Of a DNA stretch of 64,000 nt, positions 47,352 to 56,186 are shown in pieces; the first letter of the stretch is position 1; each line of letters opens with the position of its first letter. A program made the position numbers and the translations under genes. The notes under the pieces were generated by a model that had not been told where the DNA came from, did no database searches, and was given only the letters and a program-made list of their open reading frames with translations. The stretch covers positions 2,403,001 to 2,467,000 of the forward strand of contig NZ_JAMGBB010000001.1 of the NCBI RefSeq assembly GCF_023516505.1, written 5' to 3'. This DNA comes from Sphingomonas brevis (GTDB taxonomy: Bacteria > Pseudomonadota > Alphaproteobacteria > Sphingomonadales > Sphingomonadaceae).

Positions 47352-47418
47352 CGTCATTGCGAGCGAAGCGAAGCAATCCAGACTGGATCGCCGCGTCGCT
47401 GCGCCCCTCGCGATGACG
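47352..47418. repeat. Dispersed palindromic repeat (CGTCATTGCGAG family), copy 4
   Basis: CGTCATTGCGAGCGAAGCGA ... CTGGATCGCCGCGTCGCTGC ending CCCTCGCGATGACG. It fills the 83-nt gap between the RidA stop and the CoA ligase start in an operon whose other junctions are tight or overlapping, so it is probably a late insertion in the transcribed leader of the ligase gene. Confidence 0.85.
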
Positions 47419-47425
47419 ATAATGT

Positions 47426-47818
47426 TCACTCCGGCACCACCGCCGTCGCCTCAATCTCGACCTTGGCGGCGGGTTCGACCAGCCGTTTAACTTCGACAAG
47501 TGCCATCGCCGGATAGTTGGTGCCCATGATCGATTTCCAGATCGGTGCCAGTTCGTCACGCTGGCCAAGATATTCCTGGATCTCGGTGACGTAGATGGTC
47601 AGACGGACGATATGTTCCGGGCCGGCGCCGTCCTCCTTGAGGATAGCGAGAATGTTCCGCAACGCCTGCGCAAACTGGCCATCGAGACGGTAGGACGTAA
47701 TATGTTCCCGCTCGTCCCAGCCGACGATTCCGGCGGTAAAAATCATCCTTCCGCGCGCGCTAATGGCGTTCGAATAACCTTTCGGCCGAGGCCAGCCGGG
47801 GGGAAGAAGAGACTTCAT
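47426..47818 (-). CDS. RidA-family enamine/imine deaminase-like protein
   Basis: 130 residues with the YjgF/RidA trimeric fold: GYSNAISARGRMIFTAGIVGWD, LRNILAILKEDGAGPEHIVRLTIYV and NYPAMALVEVKRL. The arginine that RidA uses to bind the imine carboxylate is not in the usual R-S context (it reads NYPAMALVEVK), as in other subgroups of the family. Within an aromatic CoA operon it may hydrolyse an enamine-type intermediate. 4-nt overlap with the acyl-CoA dehydrogenase gene. Confidence 0.88.
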   Translation of the reverse strand: MKSLLPPGWPRPKGYSNAISARGRMIFTAGIVGWDEREHITSYRLDGQFAQALRNILAILKEDGAGPEHIVRLTIYVTEIQEYLGQRDELAPIWKSIMGTNYPAMALVEVKRLVEPAAKVEIEATAVVPE

Positions 47819-48969
47819 CGGCCATGCTCCTTGAGAAGATCCTTGGCGATCACCATCCGCTGCACTTCGCTCGCGCCTTCGTAGATGCGCAGGGCGCGAA
47901 TTTCGCGGTACAGTTCCTCGACCTTGGCGCCCCTGGTGACGCCGAGCCCGCCATGCATCTGCACCGCCATGTCGATCACCTTCTGCGCCTCATCGGTGGC
48001 GTGGAGCTTGGCCATGGCCGCGGCGCGGCGGTTGTCGGCCTTGCCCATGTCCTGTTGCCAGGCGGCGCGGGCGACCAGCAGCGCCGAAGCGTCGATCGCC
48101 AGCGCCATTTCGGCGAGCTTCTCCTGGGTTACCGCATTGTCGGCCAGCGTACCGGCGCCAAGCTTGCGGGTGGTCGCGAAGCCAACCGCTTCCCGCAGCG
48201 CCCTGCTGGCGAAGCCGACCGCGGCGGCACCGACCGTCACCCGGAACAGGTTCAGCGTCTGCATGGCGATCTTGAAGCCCTCGCCCTCCGTGCCGAGCAG
48301 CTCGGCGCTTACGCCGTCGAAACTGAGGCGCGCCAGCGGGTGGGGGGCGATCACCTCGATCCGTTCGGCGACGGACAGGCCGCTATCGTCGCCGCGCACG
48401 ATGAAGGCGGAAATGCCGCGCGCTCCCTCTTCGACGGAGCCGGTGCGGGCGAACACTGTCAGCACGTCGGCAATGGTGCCGTTGCTGATGTAGCTTTTCT
48501 CGCCGGTCAGGCGCCATTCGCCGCCGATTTGTTCGGCGCGCATGGCGATATTGGCGGCATCGCTGCCGGTTTCCGGTTCGGTCAGCGCATAGGCGGCGAT
48601 GGCTTCGCCCGATGCGACCTTGGGCAGCCAATCGGCCTTTTGCGCCTCGCTCCCCGACAGCGAGATCGCGCCCGACCCAAGACCCTGCATGGCGAAGGCG
48701 AAGTCGGCTAGGCCGGAGCAGCTGGCGAGCAGGGCTCGGGTCAGCGCCAGGCTGCGGACATCGGGCAACCGATCGCCATCGGCAACGCACAGCTTCAATA
48801 TTCCCGCCGAACCCAGCGAAGCGACCAGATTGCGGCACTCGGTGTCGACATCGTCGTCATGATGTTCGCCGATATTCTCGGCGCACCAGTCGCTGACGCG
48901 GGCATGAAGCTGGCGATGGCGCTCCTCGAGGAAGGGCCAGTCGAGCCAGTCGAGGCCTGTCCTAGTCAC
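47815..48969 (-). CDS. Acyl-CoA dehydrogenase family protein
   Basis: 384-residue FAD enzyme. [17 protein letters not shown] and [14 protein letters not shown] form the flavin-binding strands. [20 protein letters not shown] and [19 protein letters not shown] form the C-terminal helices, and the glutamate of YEGASE is at the usual catalytic place. Translation most likely begins at GTG 48969 ([11 protein letters not shown]), overlapping the stop of the hydratase gene by 8 nt. It oxidises an acyl-CoA with electrons passed to ETF. Confidence 0.9.
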   Translation of the reverse strand: MTRTGLDWLDWPFLEERHRQLHARVSDWCAENIGEHHDDDVDTECRNLVASLGSAGILKLCVADGDRLPDVRSLALTRALLASCSGLADFAFAMQGLGSGAISLSGSEAQKADWLPKVASGEAIAAYALTEPETGSDAANIAMRAEQIGGEWRLTGEKSYISNGTIADVLTVFARTGSVEEGARGISAFIVRGDDSGLSVAERIEVIAPHPLARLSFDGVSAELLGTEGEGFKIAMQTLNLFRVTVGAAAVGFASRALREAVGFATTRKLGAGTLADNAVTQEKLAEMALAIDASALLVARAAWQQDMGKADNRRAAAMAKLHATDEAQKVIDMAVQMHGGLGVTRGAKVEELYREIRALRIYEGASEVQRMVIAKDLLKEHGR

Positions 48970-49771
48970 CCTTGAACTCCGGCTTCCGCTTGTCGGCGAA
49001 TGCTTCAAAGGCACGGCGGAAATCATTGGTCTGCATGCAAAGCGCCTGCGCCTGGGCCTCCTGCTCGATCGCTTCGTCGATCGGCACATGCCATTCGGCG
49101 TCGAGCTGCTTCTTGGTCACCGCATGGGCGACGTTGGGACCCCCGGCCAACTCAAGTGCCAGGTCCTGGGCATCGCCGAGCACATTGGCGGTAATCCGGT
49201 TCCAGAAGCCCCAGCCATGGCCTTCCTCGGCGGAAAAGCTTCGTCCCGTGAACAGCAGCTCCGCCGCCCGGCCATGGCCGATGATCCGCGGCAGGATCGC
49301 GCAGGCGCCCATGTCCGCTCCGCTAAGGCCAACACGGGTGAACAGGAAGGCCGTCTTGGCATCGGGCGCCGCCAGTCGCAGGTCGCTGGCCATCGCCATG
49401 ATCGCGCCGGCGCCGGCGCATACCCCTTCGACGGCGGCGATGATCGGCTGCGGGCAGGCGCGCATCGCCTTGACCAGGTCGCCGGTCATTCGCGTGAACT
49501 TGAGCAACCCGCGCTCATCCATCCTGGTCAACGGGCCGATTATCTCATGGACATCGCCGCCCGAGCAGAAATTGCCGCCCGCGCCGGTGATCACCACTGC
49601 CTTGACGTCCCAGCTTTGGTCGAGGCACCAGAAGGTGCTTCGAAGCTCATCGTAGGATTCGAAAGTCAGCGGATTCTTCTTGTCCGGCCGGTTGAGGGTG
49701 ATGGTCGCGACGCCGTCGGCGAAGTCCCACAGGAAATGGCTTGGGCTGAAGCTGTTGGGGTTGAACTTCAC
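48962..49771 (-). CDS. Enoyl-CoA hydratase/isomerase family protein
   Basis: 269-residue crotonase-fold protein. [15 protein letters not shown] is the first oxyanion loop, and [20 protein letters not shown] the second. A glutamate of the hydratase pair is not obvious at the second position ([17 protein letters not shown]), so isomerase, lyase or hydrolase chemistry is possible. It overlaps the SDR gene upstream by 4 nt and the dehydrogenase downstream by 8 nt. Confidence 0.9.
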   Translation of the reverse strand: MKFNPNSFSPSHFLWDFADGVATITLNRPDKKNPLTFESYDELRSTFWCLDQSWDVKAVVITGAGGNFCSGGDVHEIIGPLTRMDERGLLKFTRMTGDLVKAMRACPQPIIAAVEGVCAGAGAIMAMASDLRLAAPDAKTAFLFTRVGLSGADMGACAILPRIIGHGRAAELLFTGRSFSAEEGHGWGFWNRITANVLGDAQDLALELAGGPNVAHAVTKKQLDAEWHVPIDEAIEQEAQAQALCMQTNDFRRAFEAFADKRKPEFKGD

Positions 49772-50535
49772 GCGGTGGTGCCCCCGTCAATGGTTAGCGC
49801 GGCGCCGTTCACGTCGCGGCTTTGCGGCAGGCATAGTGTCAGGATCATCGTCGCGACGCCGTCGGGATGGATCAACTTGCCATGCCGGTTCATCGCGGCG
49901 AGCGATTGGCGTGCCTCGTCCTGGCTGCGCCTGGATACAGACGCGATTCGCTCGGCCGATTCGTCGACCATTGGCGTGTCGACGAAGGCCGGACAGATGG
50001 CGTTGACGGTCATGTTCGACTGCGCGAATTCGACCGCCATGCTGCGCATCAGCCCGATCAGGCCATGCTTGGAAGCGGCATAGGGCGCGGCGTAGGCGGC
50101 GCCCCTGAGACCGGCAACGGAGGCGATGAACACCAGGCGGCTATCTTCCCCGGCCAATAGGTCCGGAAGGCCGAGCTGGGCACAATCGAACGCGGCGCTG
50201 AGGTTGGTGGCGATGATCCGGTCCCATGCTTCGCGCGTGGTCCGCCCGAACGGTGCGCTGTCGCCGATTCCGGCATTGACGATCAGGAAGCTGATCGGGC
50301 CGTTCGCCTCCCGAGCCTCGTCGAAAGAGCGGGCGATGGCGTCGCGGTCGGTCACGTCACAGGAAATCGCCTTTCCGCCGACGATCGACGCAGTCCGCTG
50401 AAGCGGTTCCATCCTCCGGCCGAGCAGCGAGATTTTGGCGCCCGCCGCGTGGAGATGCGTCGCGGCCGAAGCGCCGATGCCGGTGCCGCCGCCGGTGATC
50501 AGGGCATGGCGCCCCAGGAGCCAGTCGTTCGCCAT
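49768..50535 (-). CDS. SDR-family NAD(P)-dependent oxidoreductase
   Basis: 255 residues. TGGGTGIG is the cofactor glycine motif, VNAGIG follows, and catalytic Ser-Tyr-Lys fall in [21 protein letters not shown] (Y and K as YAASK). The C-terminus [15 protein letters not shown] is classical. Start ATG 50535 after AAAAGGGAAATT. First gene of the five-gene catabolic operon, divergent from adhC across 80 bp. Confidence 0.92.
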   Translation of the reverse strand: MANDWLLGRHALITGGGTGIGASAATHLHAAGAKISLLGRRMEPLQRTASIVGGKAISCDVTDRDAIARSFDEAREANGPISFLIVNAGIGDSAPFGRTTREAWDRIIATNLSAAFDCAQLGLPDLLAGEDSRLVFIASVAGLRGAAYAAPYAASKHGLIGLMRSMAVEFAQSNMTVNAICPAFVDTPMVDESAERIASVSRRSQDEARQSLAAMNRHGKLIHPDGVATMILTLCLPQSRDVNGAALTIDGGTTA

Positions 50536-50561
50536 AATTTCCCTTTTGCAGTGGAGCATTG

Positions 50562-50577
50562 GCCGAAGCGCTTCGGC
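50562..50577. promoter_or_regulatory. Perfect 16-bp palindrome in a divergent promoter region
   Basis: GCCGAAGCGCTTCGGC is a perfect inverted repeat lying 27-42 nt upstream of the SDR start and 39-54 nt upstream of adhC. Position and symmetry suit an operator for a dimeric repressor that controls either or both operons. No regulator gene is adjacent. Confidence 0.5.
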
Positions 50578-50615
50578 GTGGCAAGGCGGCGAAAACCACC
50601 AGGGGATACCGACTC

Positions 50616-51728
50616 ATGAAGACCCGCGCCGCCGTCGCCTTCGAAGCCAAGCAGCCGCTCGAGATTGTCGAGCTCGACCTGGAGGGCCCCAGGGCAGGTG
50701 AAGTGCTGGTCGAGATTATGGCGACCGGCATCTGCCATACCGATGCCTATACGCTCGACGGGTTCGACAGCGAGGGCATTTTCCCCTCGATCCTTGGCCA
50801 TGAGGGCGCAGGCGTGGTCCGTGAGGTCGGACCGGGCGTCGCCAGCGTGAAGCCCGGCGACCATGTCATCCCGCTTTACACGCCGGAATGCGGCAAGTGT
50901 AAAACCTGCCTCAGCGGCAAGTCCAACCTTTGCACCGCGATCCGGGCAACCCAGGGCAAAGGGCTGATGCCGGACGGCACCAGCCGGTTCAGCCATAAGG
51001 GGCAGACCATCTACCATTATATGGGCTGCTCGACCTTTTCGAACTTCACCGTGCTGCCCGAGATCGCGGTCGCCAAGATCCGCGAGGACGCGCCCTTCAA
51101 GACGAGCTGCTACATCGGCTGCGGCGTCACCACGGGCGTCGGCGCGGTGACCAATACGGCAAAGGTCCAGCCGGGCGACAATGTCGTCGTGTTCGGGCTC
51201 GGCGGCATCGGCCTCAATGTCATCCAGGGCGCCAGGCTGGTCGGGGCGAACAAGATTGTCGGAATCGACATCAATCCCGACCGTGAGGAATGGGGCCGCA
51301 AGTTCGGCATGACCGATTTTCTCAACACCAAGGGCATGAGCCGCGAGGAAATCGTCGCCAAGATCGTCGAGATCACGGACGGGGGCGCCGACTATTCGTT
51401 CGACGCGACCGGCAACACCGAAGTGATGCGCACGGCGCTGGAGTGCTGCCACCGCGGCTGGGGCACAAGCGTCATCATCGGTGTCGCTGAAGCCGGCAAG
51501 GAAATCGCCACAAGGCCGTTCCAGCTGGTCACCGGGCGCAATTGGCGCGGCACTGCTTTCGGCGGTGCGAAGGGTCGTACCGACGTCCCCAAGATCGTCG
51601 ACATGTATATGGACGGGAAGATCGCCATCGACCCGATGATCACGCACGTCTTGACGCTGGAGGAGATCAACAAGGGCTTTGACCTGATGCATGCGGGGAC
51701 AAGCATTCGCAGCGTGGTGGTCTATTGA
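50616..51728 (+). CDS. frmA: S-(hydroxymethyl)glutathione dehydrogenase / class III alcohol dehydrogenase
   Basis: 370-residue zinc alcohol dehydrogenase. Catalytic zinc ligands fall in [12 protein letters not shown] and GHEGAG, the structural zinc is bound by [15 protein letters not shown], and NAD binds at [16 protein letters not shown] and T residues in [21 protein letters not shown] fit the glutathione-adduct class. It oxidises S-hydroxymethylglutathione to S-formylglutathione. First gene of a formaldehyde operon with fghA three genes on. Confidence 0.96.
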   Translation: MKTRAAVAFEAKQPLEIVELDLEGPRAGEVLVEIMATGICHTDAYTLDGFDSEGIFPSILGHEGAGVVREVGPGVASVKPGDHVIPLYTPECGKCKTCLSGKSNLCTAIRATQGKGLMPDGTSRFSHKGQTIYHYMGCSTFSNFTVLPEIAVAKIREDAPFKTSCYIGCGVTTGVGAVTNTAKVQPGDNVVVFGLGGIGLNVIQGARLVGANKIVGIDINPDREEWGRKFGMTDFLNTKGMSREEIVAKIVEITDGGADYSFDATGNTEVMRTALECCHRGWGTSVIIGVAEAGKEIATRPFQLVTGRNWRGTAFGGAKGRTDVPKIVDMYMDGKIAIDPMITHVLTLEEINKGFDLMHAGTSIRSVVVY

Positions 51729-52084
51729 TGGCTGACAAGATCAATCTCGCCGAAAAGCTGGACGGCTTTGCCGATCATTGGGCGCCGCGGATCGTCGCTC
51801 GCTACAATGATCATGAAGTGCGGCTGGTGAAGGTCGAAGGCGAATTCATTTGGCACCACCATGACGACACCGACGAGTTGTTCCTGATCCTCGAAGGCGA
51901 GCTCGACATGGAATTCCGCGATCGGACGGTGACACTCTCGCCGGGCGAACTGATTGTCGTGCCCAAGGGGACAGAGCACCGCCCCTGCGCGCGAAATGGG
52001 GAAGTCCAGCTGCTGCTGATCGACCCGAAGGACATGCCAAATACCGGCGATCCGGCGACAGCGACAGTCGCGGTTGAGATCTAG
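51728..52084 (+). CDS. Cupin domain protein
   Basis: 118 residues, one cupin barrel. WHHHDDTDELFLILEGELDMEF and the second motif TEHRPCARNGEVQ give likely metal-binding histidines and a glutamate. The start overlaps the frmA stop as TGATG. It could sense or isomerise a metabolite in the formaldehyde pathway; no direct evidence. Confidence 0.88.
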   Translation: MADKINLAEKLDGFADHWAPRIVARYNDHEVRLVKVEGEFIWHHHDDTDELFLILEGELDMEFRDRTVTLSPGELIVVPKGTEHRPCARNGEVQLLLIDPKDMPNTGDPATATVAVEI

Positions 52085-52095
52085 AGGAGGATGAA

Positions 52096-52467
52096 ATGTT
52101 CAGCCATGTGATGGTCGGTTCGAACGATCTTCCGCGTTCGAAAAAATTCTACGACGCGCTGTTCGGCAAGGAAGGCCGGACCGACGACAAGGGACGGCTG
52201 AGCTATGGCCGGCGCGGCGCGGTGTTCATGGTTTCCAACCCGATCGACGGACAGGCGGCGTGCCACGCCAATGGCGGAACGATCGGCTTTGGCTTTGACA
52301 CAACCGAGGAAGTCGATGCCTGGCATGCGGCCGGTTGCGCCAATGGGGGCACATCCTGCGAAGATCCGCCTGGCTATCGTGAGAATGCGCTCGGTAAGCT
52401 GTACCTTGCTTATTTGCGCGACCCCGACGGCAATAAGCTGTGCGGCCTGTACCGCCCGCAGCAATGA
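52096..52467 (+). CDS. VOC-family protein (glyoxalase-like)
   Basis: 123 residues with two beta-alpha-beta-beta-beta modules. MFSHVMVGSNDLPRSKKFYD and YLRDPDGNKLCGLYR are typical of small VOC proteins often found beside frmA/fghA. GAGGAGGATGAA precedes ATG 52096. Its stop overlaps the fghA start by 4 nt, so it is co-translated with the hydrolase. Confidence 0.9.
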   Translation: MFSHVMVGSNDLPRSKKFYDALFGKEGRTDDKGRLSYGRRGAVFMVSNPIDGQAACHANGGTIGFGFDTTEEVDAWHAAGCANGGTSCEDPPGYRENALGKLYLAYLRDPDGNKLCGLYRPQQ

Positions 52468-53309
52468 CGATCGAAACCGTCAGCGAGGTGAACAGCCATG
52501 GTGGGGTGCAGGGCGTCTATCGCCATGCATCGTCCTCCACCGGCACGGACATGGCGTTCAGCCTGTTCGTGCCCGAACATGAGCCGGGCGCGAGGCTACC
52601 GGTACTTTGGTATCTTAGCGGCCTCACCTGCACCCACGCTAACGTCACCGAGAAGGGCGAGTATCGCGCCGCCTGTGCCGAACATGGCATCATCTTCATT
52701 GCGCCGGACACTTCGCCAAGGGGCGAGGGCGTGCCGGACGATGCTGACGGAGCATGGGATTTCGGGCTCGGGGCCGGCTTTTACGTCGATGCGACCGAGG
52801 AGCCGTGGGCGGCCAATTACCGGATGTGGAGCTATGTCACGTCAGAGCTTCCTGGCCTGGTCGCCGAGCATTTTCCGGTCGACCTGGAACGGCAGGCTAT
52901 TACCGGTCATTCGATGGGCGGGCATGGCGCGCTGACCGTGGCTCTGCGGCATCCCGGCTGGTTTCGTTCGGTTTCGGCGTTCGCGCCGATCGTCGCTCCA
53001 GGCCAGGTGCCGTGGGGCGAGAAGGCGCTTGGAAATTATCTGGGTCCGGATCGCCTGCCGTGGCGCGCTCATGATGCCGTTGCCCTGATCGAGGATGGGG
53101 CGCGGCTGGACGAGCTGCTCGTCGATGTCGGCGATGCCGATCCATTCTTCGAGCGCGAATTGAAGCCCGAGCTGCTTGAGCGCGCTTGCGCCGGAGCCGG
53201 CATGGCGCTGACGCTGCGTCGCCAACCGGGTTACGACCATAGCTATTATTTCATCTCGACCTTCATGGCCGACCATATCCGTTGGCACGCGGAGCACCTG
53301 AACCGGTGA
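52464..53309 (+). CDS. fghA: S-formylglutathione hydrolase
   Basis: 281-residue esterase D family enzyme releasing formate and glutathione. LWYLSGLTCTHANVTEKGEYR is the oxyanion region, GHSMGGHGAL the serine elbow, VGDADPF the acid and GYDHSYYFI the histidine. Start ATG 52464. With frmA it forms the two enzymatic steps of glutathione-dependent formaldehyde oxidation. Confidence 0.96.
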   Translation: MTIETVSEVNSHGGVQGVYRHASSSTGTDMAFSLFVPEHEPGARLPVLWYLSGLTCTHANVTEKGEYRAACAEHGIIFIAPDTSPRGEGVPDDADGAWDFGLGAGFYVDATEEPWAANYRMWSYVTSELPGLVAEHFPVDLERQAITGHSMGGHGALTVALRHPGWFRSVSAFAPIVAPGQVPWGEKALGNYLGPDRLPWRAHDAVALIEDGARLDELLVDVGDADPFFERELKPELLERACAGAGMALTLRRQPGYDHSYYFISTFMADHIRWHAEHLNR

Positions 53310-54565
53310 CGTCCGGCTTCGAACCGTGGGTTCAGCAGGCGCTGTGCGTCGGGTCGGGATTGCTGGTCGGCATGCTGGTCGGCCTGGAACGCGGCTTCAA
53401 GCTGCGCGACCAGCCGGAGGGCCAACGGGTTGCCGGGGTCCGTACCTTCAGCCTTTTGGGCCTGGGCTCGGGCGCGGCCGGGCTGATCGGTCCCGCCCAG
53501 CCGATGGTGGCGGGGGCACTTGTCCTCGGCATGCTGGGTTTCCTCGGGCTCGCCTATGCCCCCAAGCTGAAAGCCAGGGGCGATGCCACCAGCCCTATCG
53601 CCGCCGCCGCGACGATCGCGGTGGCGTTCCTCGCCGGGATGGGCAGCATCGGCCTGGCTCTCGCCAGCACGGCCGTCATCGTCCTGATCCTTGCAATGCG
53701 CGAGGAATTGCATGGCTTCGTCGGCAAGTTCGACGAACGCGATGTCAAGGCGCTCGCCCGGTTCACGGTGATCGCGCTCGGTGTGCTGCCATTCCTGCCC
53801 AACGAGTCCATGGGGCCTTATGGCGCGTGGAATCCGTGGAAGCTGTGGTGGGTGGTCGTGCTGGTCACCGGATTTTCCTTCGCGGCCTATGTCGCCAACC
53901 GCATCTTTGGGGCGCGTCGGGGCACGATCGCGACCGCGCTCATCGGCGGCGCCTATAGCTCCACGGCCGTTACCCAATCGCTTGCGCAGCGCCTTGGCTC
54001 GAAAGAGGCGGGCGGCGCGGAGGCAGCCGGGATCGCCCTCGCCAGCGCGGTTATGTACCTGCGTGTCATTGTGCTGGTTGCGTTGCTCGCGCCGCGCATA
54101 CTGCCGGCGTTCGTGCTGGTCGTGGCGCCTGCATTGGCGGTCGCCTGGATCGCCGGCTGGTGGCTCTATCGCAGGGCGTCGCAGTGCGAAGGTCCCAGCC
54201 CGCCAGGGAACCCGATCGCGTTGGGTCCCGCGCTTGGGTTCCTGCTGTTTATCGCCGTCGCGGCAGTCATCGCGCGCTGGGCCGAAGGCCAGTTTGGCGC
54301 GGAGGGGATCGCCGTCCTTTTGCTGATCATGGGGTCGATGGATGTCGATGCGGCGATCGTCACCGCTGGCGGGCTGCCTGCCGAAGCCATCGCCGCGGCC
54401 CTGGCCGCGCTGGCACTTGGCGGAACAATCCTTGCCAACATGTCGGTCAAGCTCGGAATCACACTCGTCTATGCGCGGGGAAAGGGCGTGAGCGCGGCGC
54501 TTGCGCTCGGCGCGAGTATGGCCGCACTGACGGCTAGCCTGATCGCGGGATGGCTAAGACTTTGA
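53306..54565 (+). CDS. MgtC/SapB and DUF4010 membrane protein
   Basis: 419 residues and about 11-13 transmembrane helices. The N-terminal third resembles MgtC/SapB (GLLVGMLVGLERGFK, VAGVRTFSLLGLGSG). The remainder matches DUF4010 (LIGGAYSSTAVTQSLAQR, GSMDVDAAIVTAG). The probable start is GTG 53306, overlapping the fghA stop as GTGA. Family proteins are linked to magnesium limitation or unknown transport. Why it ends a formaldehyde operon is unclear. Confidence 0.86.
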   Translation: MTSGFEPWVQQALCVGSGLLVGMLVGLERGFKLRDQPEGQRVAGVRTFSLLGLGSGAAGLIGPAQPMVAGALVLGMLGFLGLAYAPKLKARGDATSPIAAAATIAVAFLAGMGSIGLALASTAVIVLILAMREELHGFVGKFDERDVKALARFTVIALGVLPFLPNESMGPYGAWNPWKLWWVVVLVTGFSFAAYVANRIFGARRGTIATALIGGAYSSTAVTQSLAQRLGSKEAGGAEAAGIALASAVMYLRVIVLVALLAPRILPAFVLVVAPALAVAWIAGWWLYRRASQCEGPSPPGNPIALGPALGFLLFIAVAAVIARWAEGQFGAEGIAVLLLIMGSMDVDAAIVTAGGLPAEAIAAALAALALGGTILANMSVKLGITLVYARGKGVSAALALGASMAALTASLIAGWLRL

Positions 54566-54605
54566 GGCAGCAGCCACTGCAGAATTGGGCAGGCTTCACA
54601 CCGGA

Positions 54606-55256
54606 TCAGTCGACGATCAGCGAATAGCCGACTCCTCTGACGGTCGCGATCGACCTCGGCGGCGAATGTAAATGGAGCTTTTGGCGCAGCCCGGCAATCA
54701 GCAGGCGCAGGTGGGCAACACTATGAATGCCGCCCAAATGACCGATCAGCTCATCGTTGGCGACAGGCTTGCCGCGCCGTGCATCGAGATGGGCGAGGAT
54801 CTTGTTTTCCACGAGTGTCAGCTTGCCATCAATCAAGGGGGCGGGCGTCATGGCGACATGCCAGCGCTTGAGGACCGACCGCAGCCGGATCAACAATTCG
54901 CGCTCCACCAGCGGTCTAAACAAGACGTCAATTGCTCCAGCCGCCAGGGCGGCCGTCCCCAACTCGGCACATCGTTTCGGGACGATGGCAATGACAGGCA
55001 CTTCGATCGGAGTTTCGAAATAGACGGCGATCGAGTTGCGAACCGCGCCGGGCTCGATCCCCGGCTCGCGCCCAAGATCAGCGATCATGACTGACGGCGT
55101 CCGGTCGATCGTCGCTGCCTCGGCATCTTCCAGCGACGCAACGGCAATCGCCGCAAAGCCGGCGCCGGCCAGAATGCGCGACAGATAGCGTCGTTCTGAT
55201 TCTCGGTGGCTGACGACCAGAATCATGGGACGGGGCTCACTCGAGGAATTTGTCAT
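54606..55256 (-). CDS. OmpR-like regulator with degenerate receiver domain
   Basis: 216 residues: receiver-like domain (about 10-125) and winged-helix DNA-binding domain (about 140-216; LTLVENKILAHLDARRGKPV and SIATVRGVGYSLIVD). The expected phosphoryl aspartate (D60, IADLG) and lysine (K94, IVPKR) are present, but the acidic pair that holds magnesium reads S16-H17 (VVSHRE). It may act without phosphorylation. No kinase is adjacent; the kinase at 59518 is 4.3 kb away. Target unknown. Confidence 0.83.
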   Translation of the reverse strand: MTNSSSEPRPMILVVSHRESERRYLSRILAGAGFAAIAVASLEDAEAATIDRTPSVMIADLGREPGIEPGAVRNSIAVYFETPIEVPVIAIVPKRCAELGTAALAAGAIDVLFRPLVERELLIRLRSVLKRWHVAMTPAPLIDGKLTLVENKILAHLDARRGKPVANDELIGHLGGIHSVAHLRLLIAGLRQKLHLHSPPRSIATVRGVGYSLIVD

Positions 55257-55490
55257 GACTTCACCGGGGGTGTTTTCCCTTGCCTAATCCCGAGCCCTTT
55301 GGAGTGTTTTCAAGCGGGTCCTTAAGTGCTCGCGCATCGCGACAATTGGCGCCAAGGACGAGCGGGATGCTCATGGACCGGACGGTCTTCCTGGAACGAA
55401 CAGCCGAATTCCCCGACGATTGCCGGCGCCTTCAAACTGCTCCGATATCGCTCATCGATATGGAGGCATTATGCAGCACGCGAGTTGCGG

Positions 55491-55577
55491 TCAGATTCTG
55501 TTTGGCCGGAAGCCAGCCGCTCTCCAGCCGAGAGTGAAGCTGAAAGCGGTGAGCATGATGAGGATGGCCGCGAGCAT
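55491..55577 (-). CDS. Tiny membrane peptide, last of a four-ORF chain
   Basis: 28 codons: MLAAILIMLTAFSFTLGW followed by RAAGFRPNRI. It looks like one transmembrane helix with a basic tail. The ATG overlaps the stop of the preceding small ORF as TGATG, so translation could be coupled. No known family. DNA between 55257 and 55490 shows no gene or clear signal. Confidence 0.45.
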   Translation of the reverse strand: MLAAILIMLTAFSFTLGWRAAGFRPNRI

Positions 55578-55795
55578 CACTGAATCCACGGCATCAGCAA
55601 TTGGTCGGCGGTGGTGTAGACGACGTAGGCGCCGCGAATTTCATTCAGGATAAGCAGCGCCATGACGTAACGAGCGTAGCGGCTGGTGCGCACCCGAGTG
55701 ATCGCCAGGTTAAGCCCTAGGCAAAATATCGTGTGCACGATCCGCAGCGCCGCGCGCTGGCCGCCATATGGAACCGTGCCGGCGATTGCAGTCAC
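55577..55795 (-). CDS. Small two-helix membrane protein, third of a four-ORF chain
   Basis: 72 residues from GTG 55795 (VTAIAGTVPYGG). Two hydrophobic helices, RIVHTIFCLGLNLAITRV and YVMALLILNEIRGAYVVY, are separated by RTSRYAR. The start overlaps the preceding stop as GTGA and the stop overlaps the next start as TGATG. Composition is that of a real membrane protein. No family recognised. Confidence 0.55.
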   Translation of the reverse strand: MTAIAGTVPYGGQRAALRIVHTIFCLGLNLAITRVRTSRYARYVMALLILNEIRGAYVVYTTADQLLMPWIQ

Positions 55796-55971
55796 GGCCG
55801 AAGCGCCTGGGTTGCACGGACGATCGCCGCGCATTCCATCGCCATGTCTTGAACACCAAAGTAGGCGAATTGTTCGGCATGGCGGAGTTGAATTTCGATG
55901 TGACGCGCAGCCTCAAAGGCCGGCGTGGCGGACGGTTGCTCGCTGTGGCGAATGGTCTTCAGGCTGCACAT
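55792..55971 (-). CDS. Small soluble protein, second of a four-ORF chain
   Basis: 59 residues from ATG 55971 (MCSLKTIRHSEQPSATPA), preceded by GGGAG seven nt upstream. The middle (FEAARHIEIQLRHAEQFAYF) is probably helical. It overlaps the upstream ORF by 13 nt and the downstream GTG by 4 nt. No family recognised. Confidence 0.55.
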   Translation of the reverse strand: MCSLKTIRHSEQPSATPAFEAARHIEIQLRHAEQFAYFGVQDMAMECAAIVRATQALRP

Positions 55972-56186
55972 TTCGTTGCTCCCTGGTCGAGAGCAGGGCG
56001 CGCGACCCATTCAAGCCGGAATTCGCCCTCACTGTGTGGGACCATTGTAAGCTGGCTGAGGCATTGGCAGCACCGGATCGCGTCGCCGTCCGTGCTTAGC
56101 CGGCCACCATGATTGCAGACGGCAACATCCAGCCAAGGCTGTTTGGCCTGCTCGTTGGAAATTTTGATGTGAGTAAGAAACATCAT
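55959..56186 (-). CDS. Small Cys-rich protein, first of a four-ORF chain
   Basis: 75 residues if ATG 56186 is used; an ATG at 56204 would add six. VAVCNHGG and IRCCQCLSQ suggest a zinc-ribbon-like pair. The remainder (SEGEFRLEWVARPALDQG) has normal protein composition. Its 5' end is antisense to the start of the barrel remnant on the plus strand, so the ORF may have arisen at that junction. Start and reality are uncertain. Confidence 0.45.
   Translation of the reverse strand: MMFLTHIKISNEQAKQPWLDVAVCNHGGRLSTDGDAIRCCQCLSQLTMVPHSEGEFRLEWVARPALDQGATKCAA

Noticed and set aside
46380-47516. 378-residue plus-strand frame across the CoA ligase
   Set aside because: Antisense shadow; part of it is translation of the palindromic repeat at 47352.
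55472-55653. Plus-strand frame starting MQHASCGQILFG with GGAGG upstream
   Set aside because: It ends in a run of arginines typical of shadow frames and is antisense to the more protein-like minus-strand chain.
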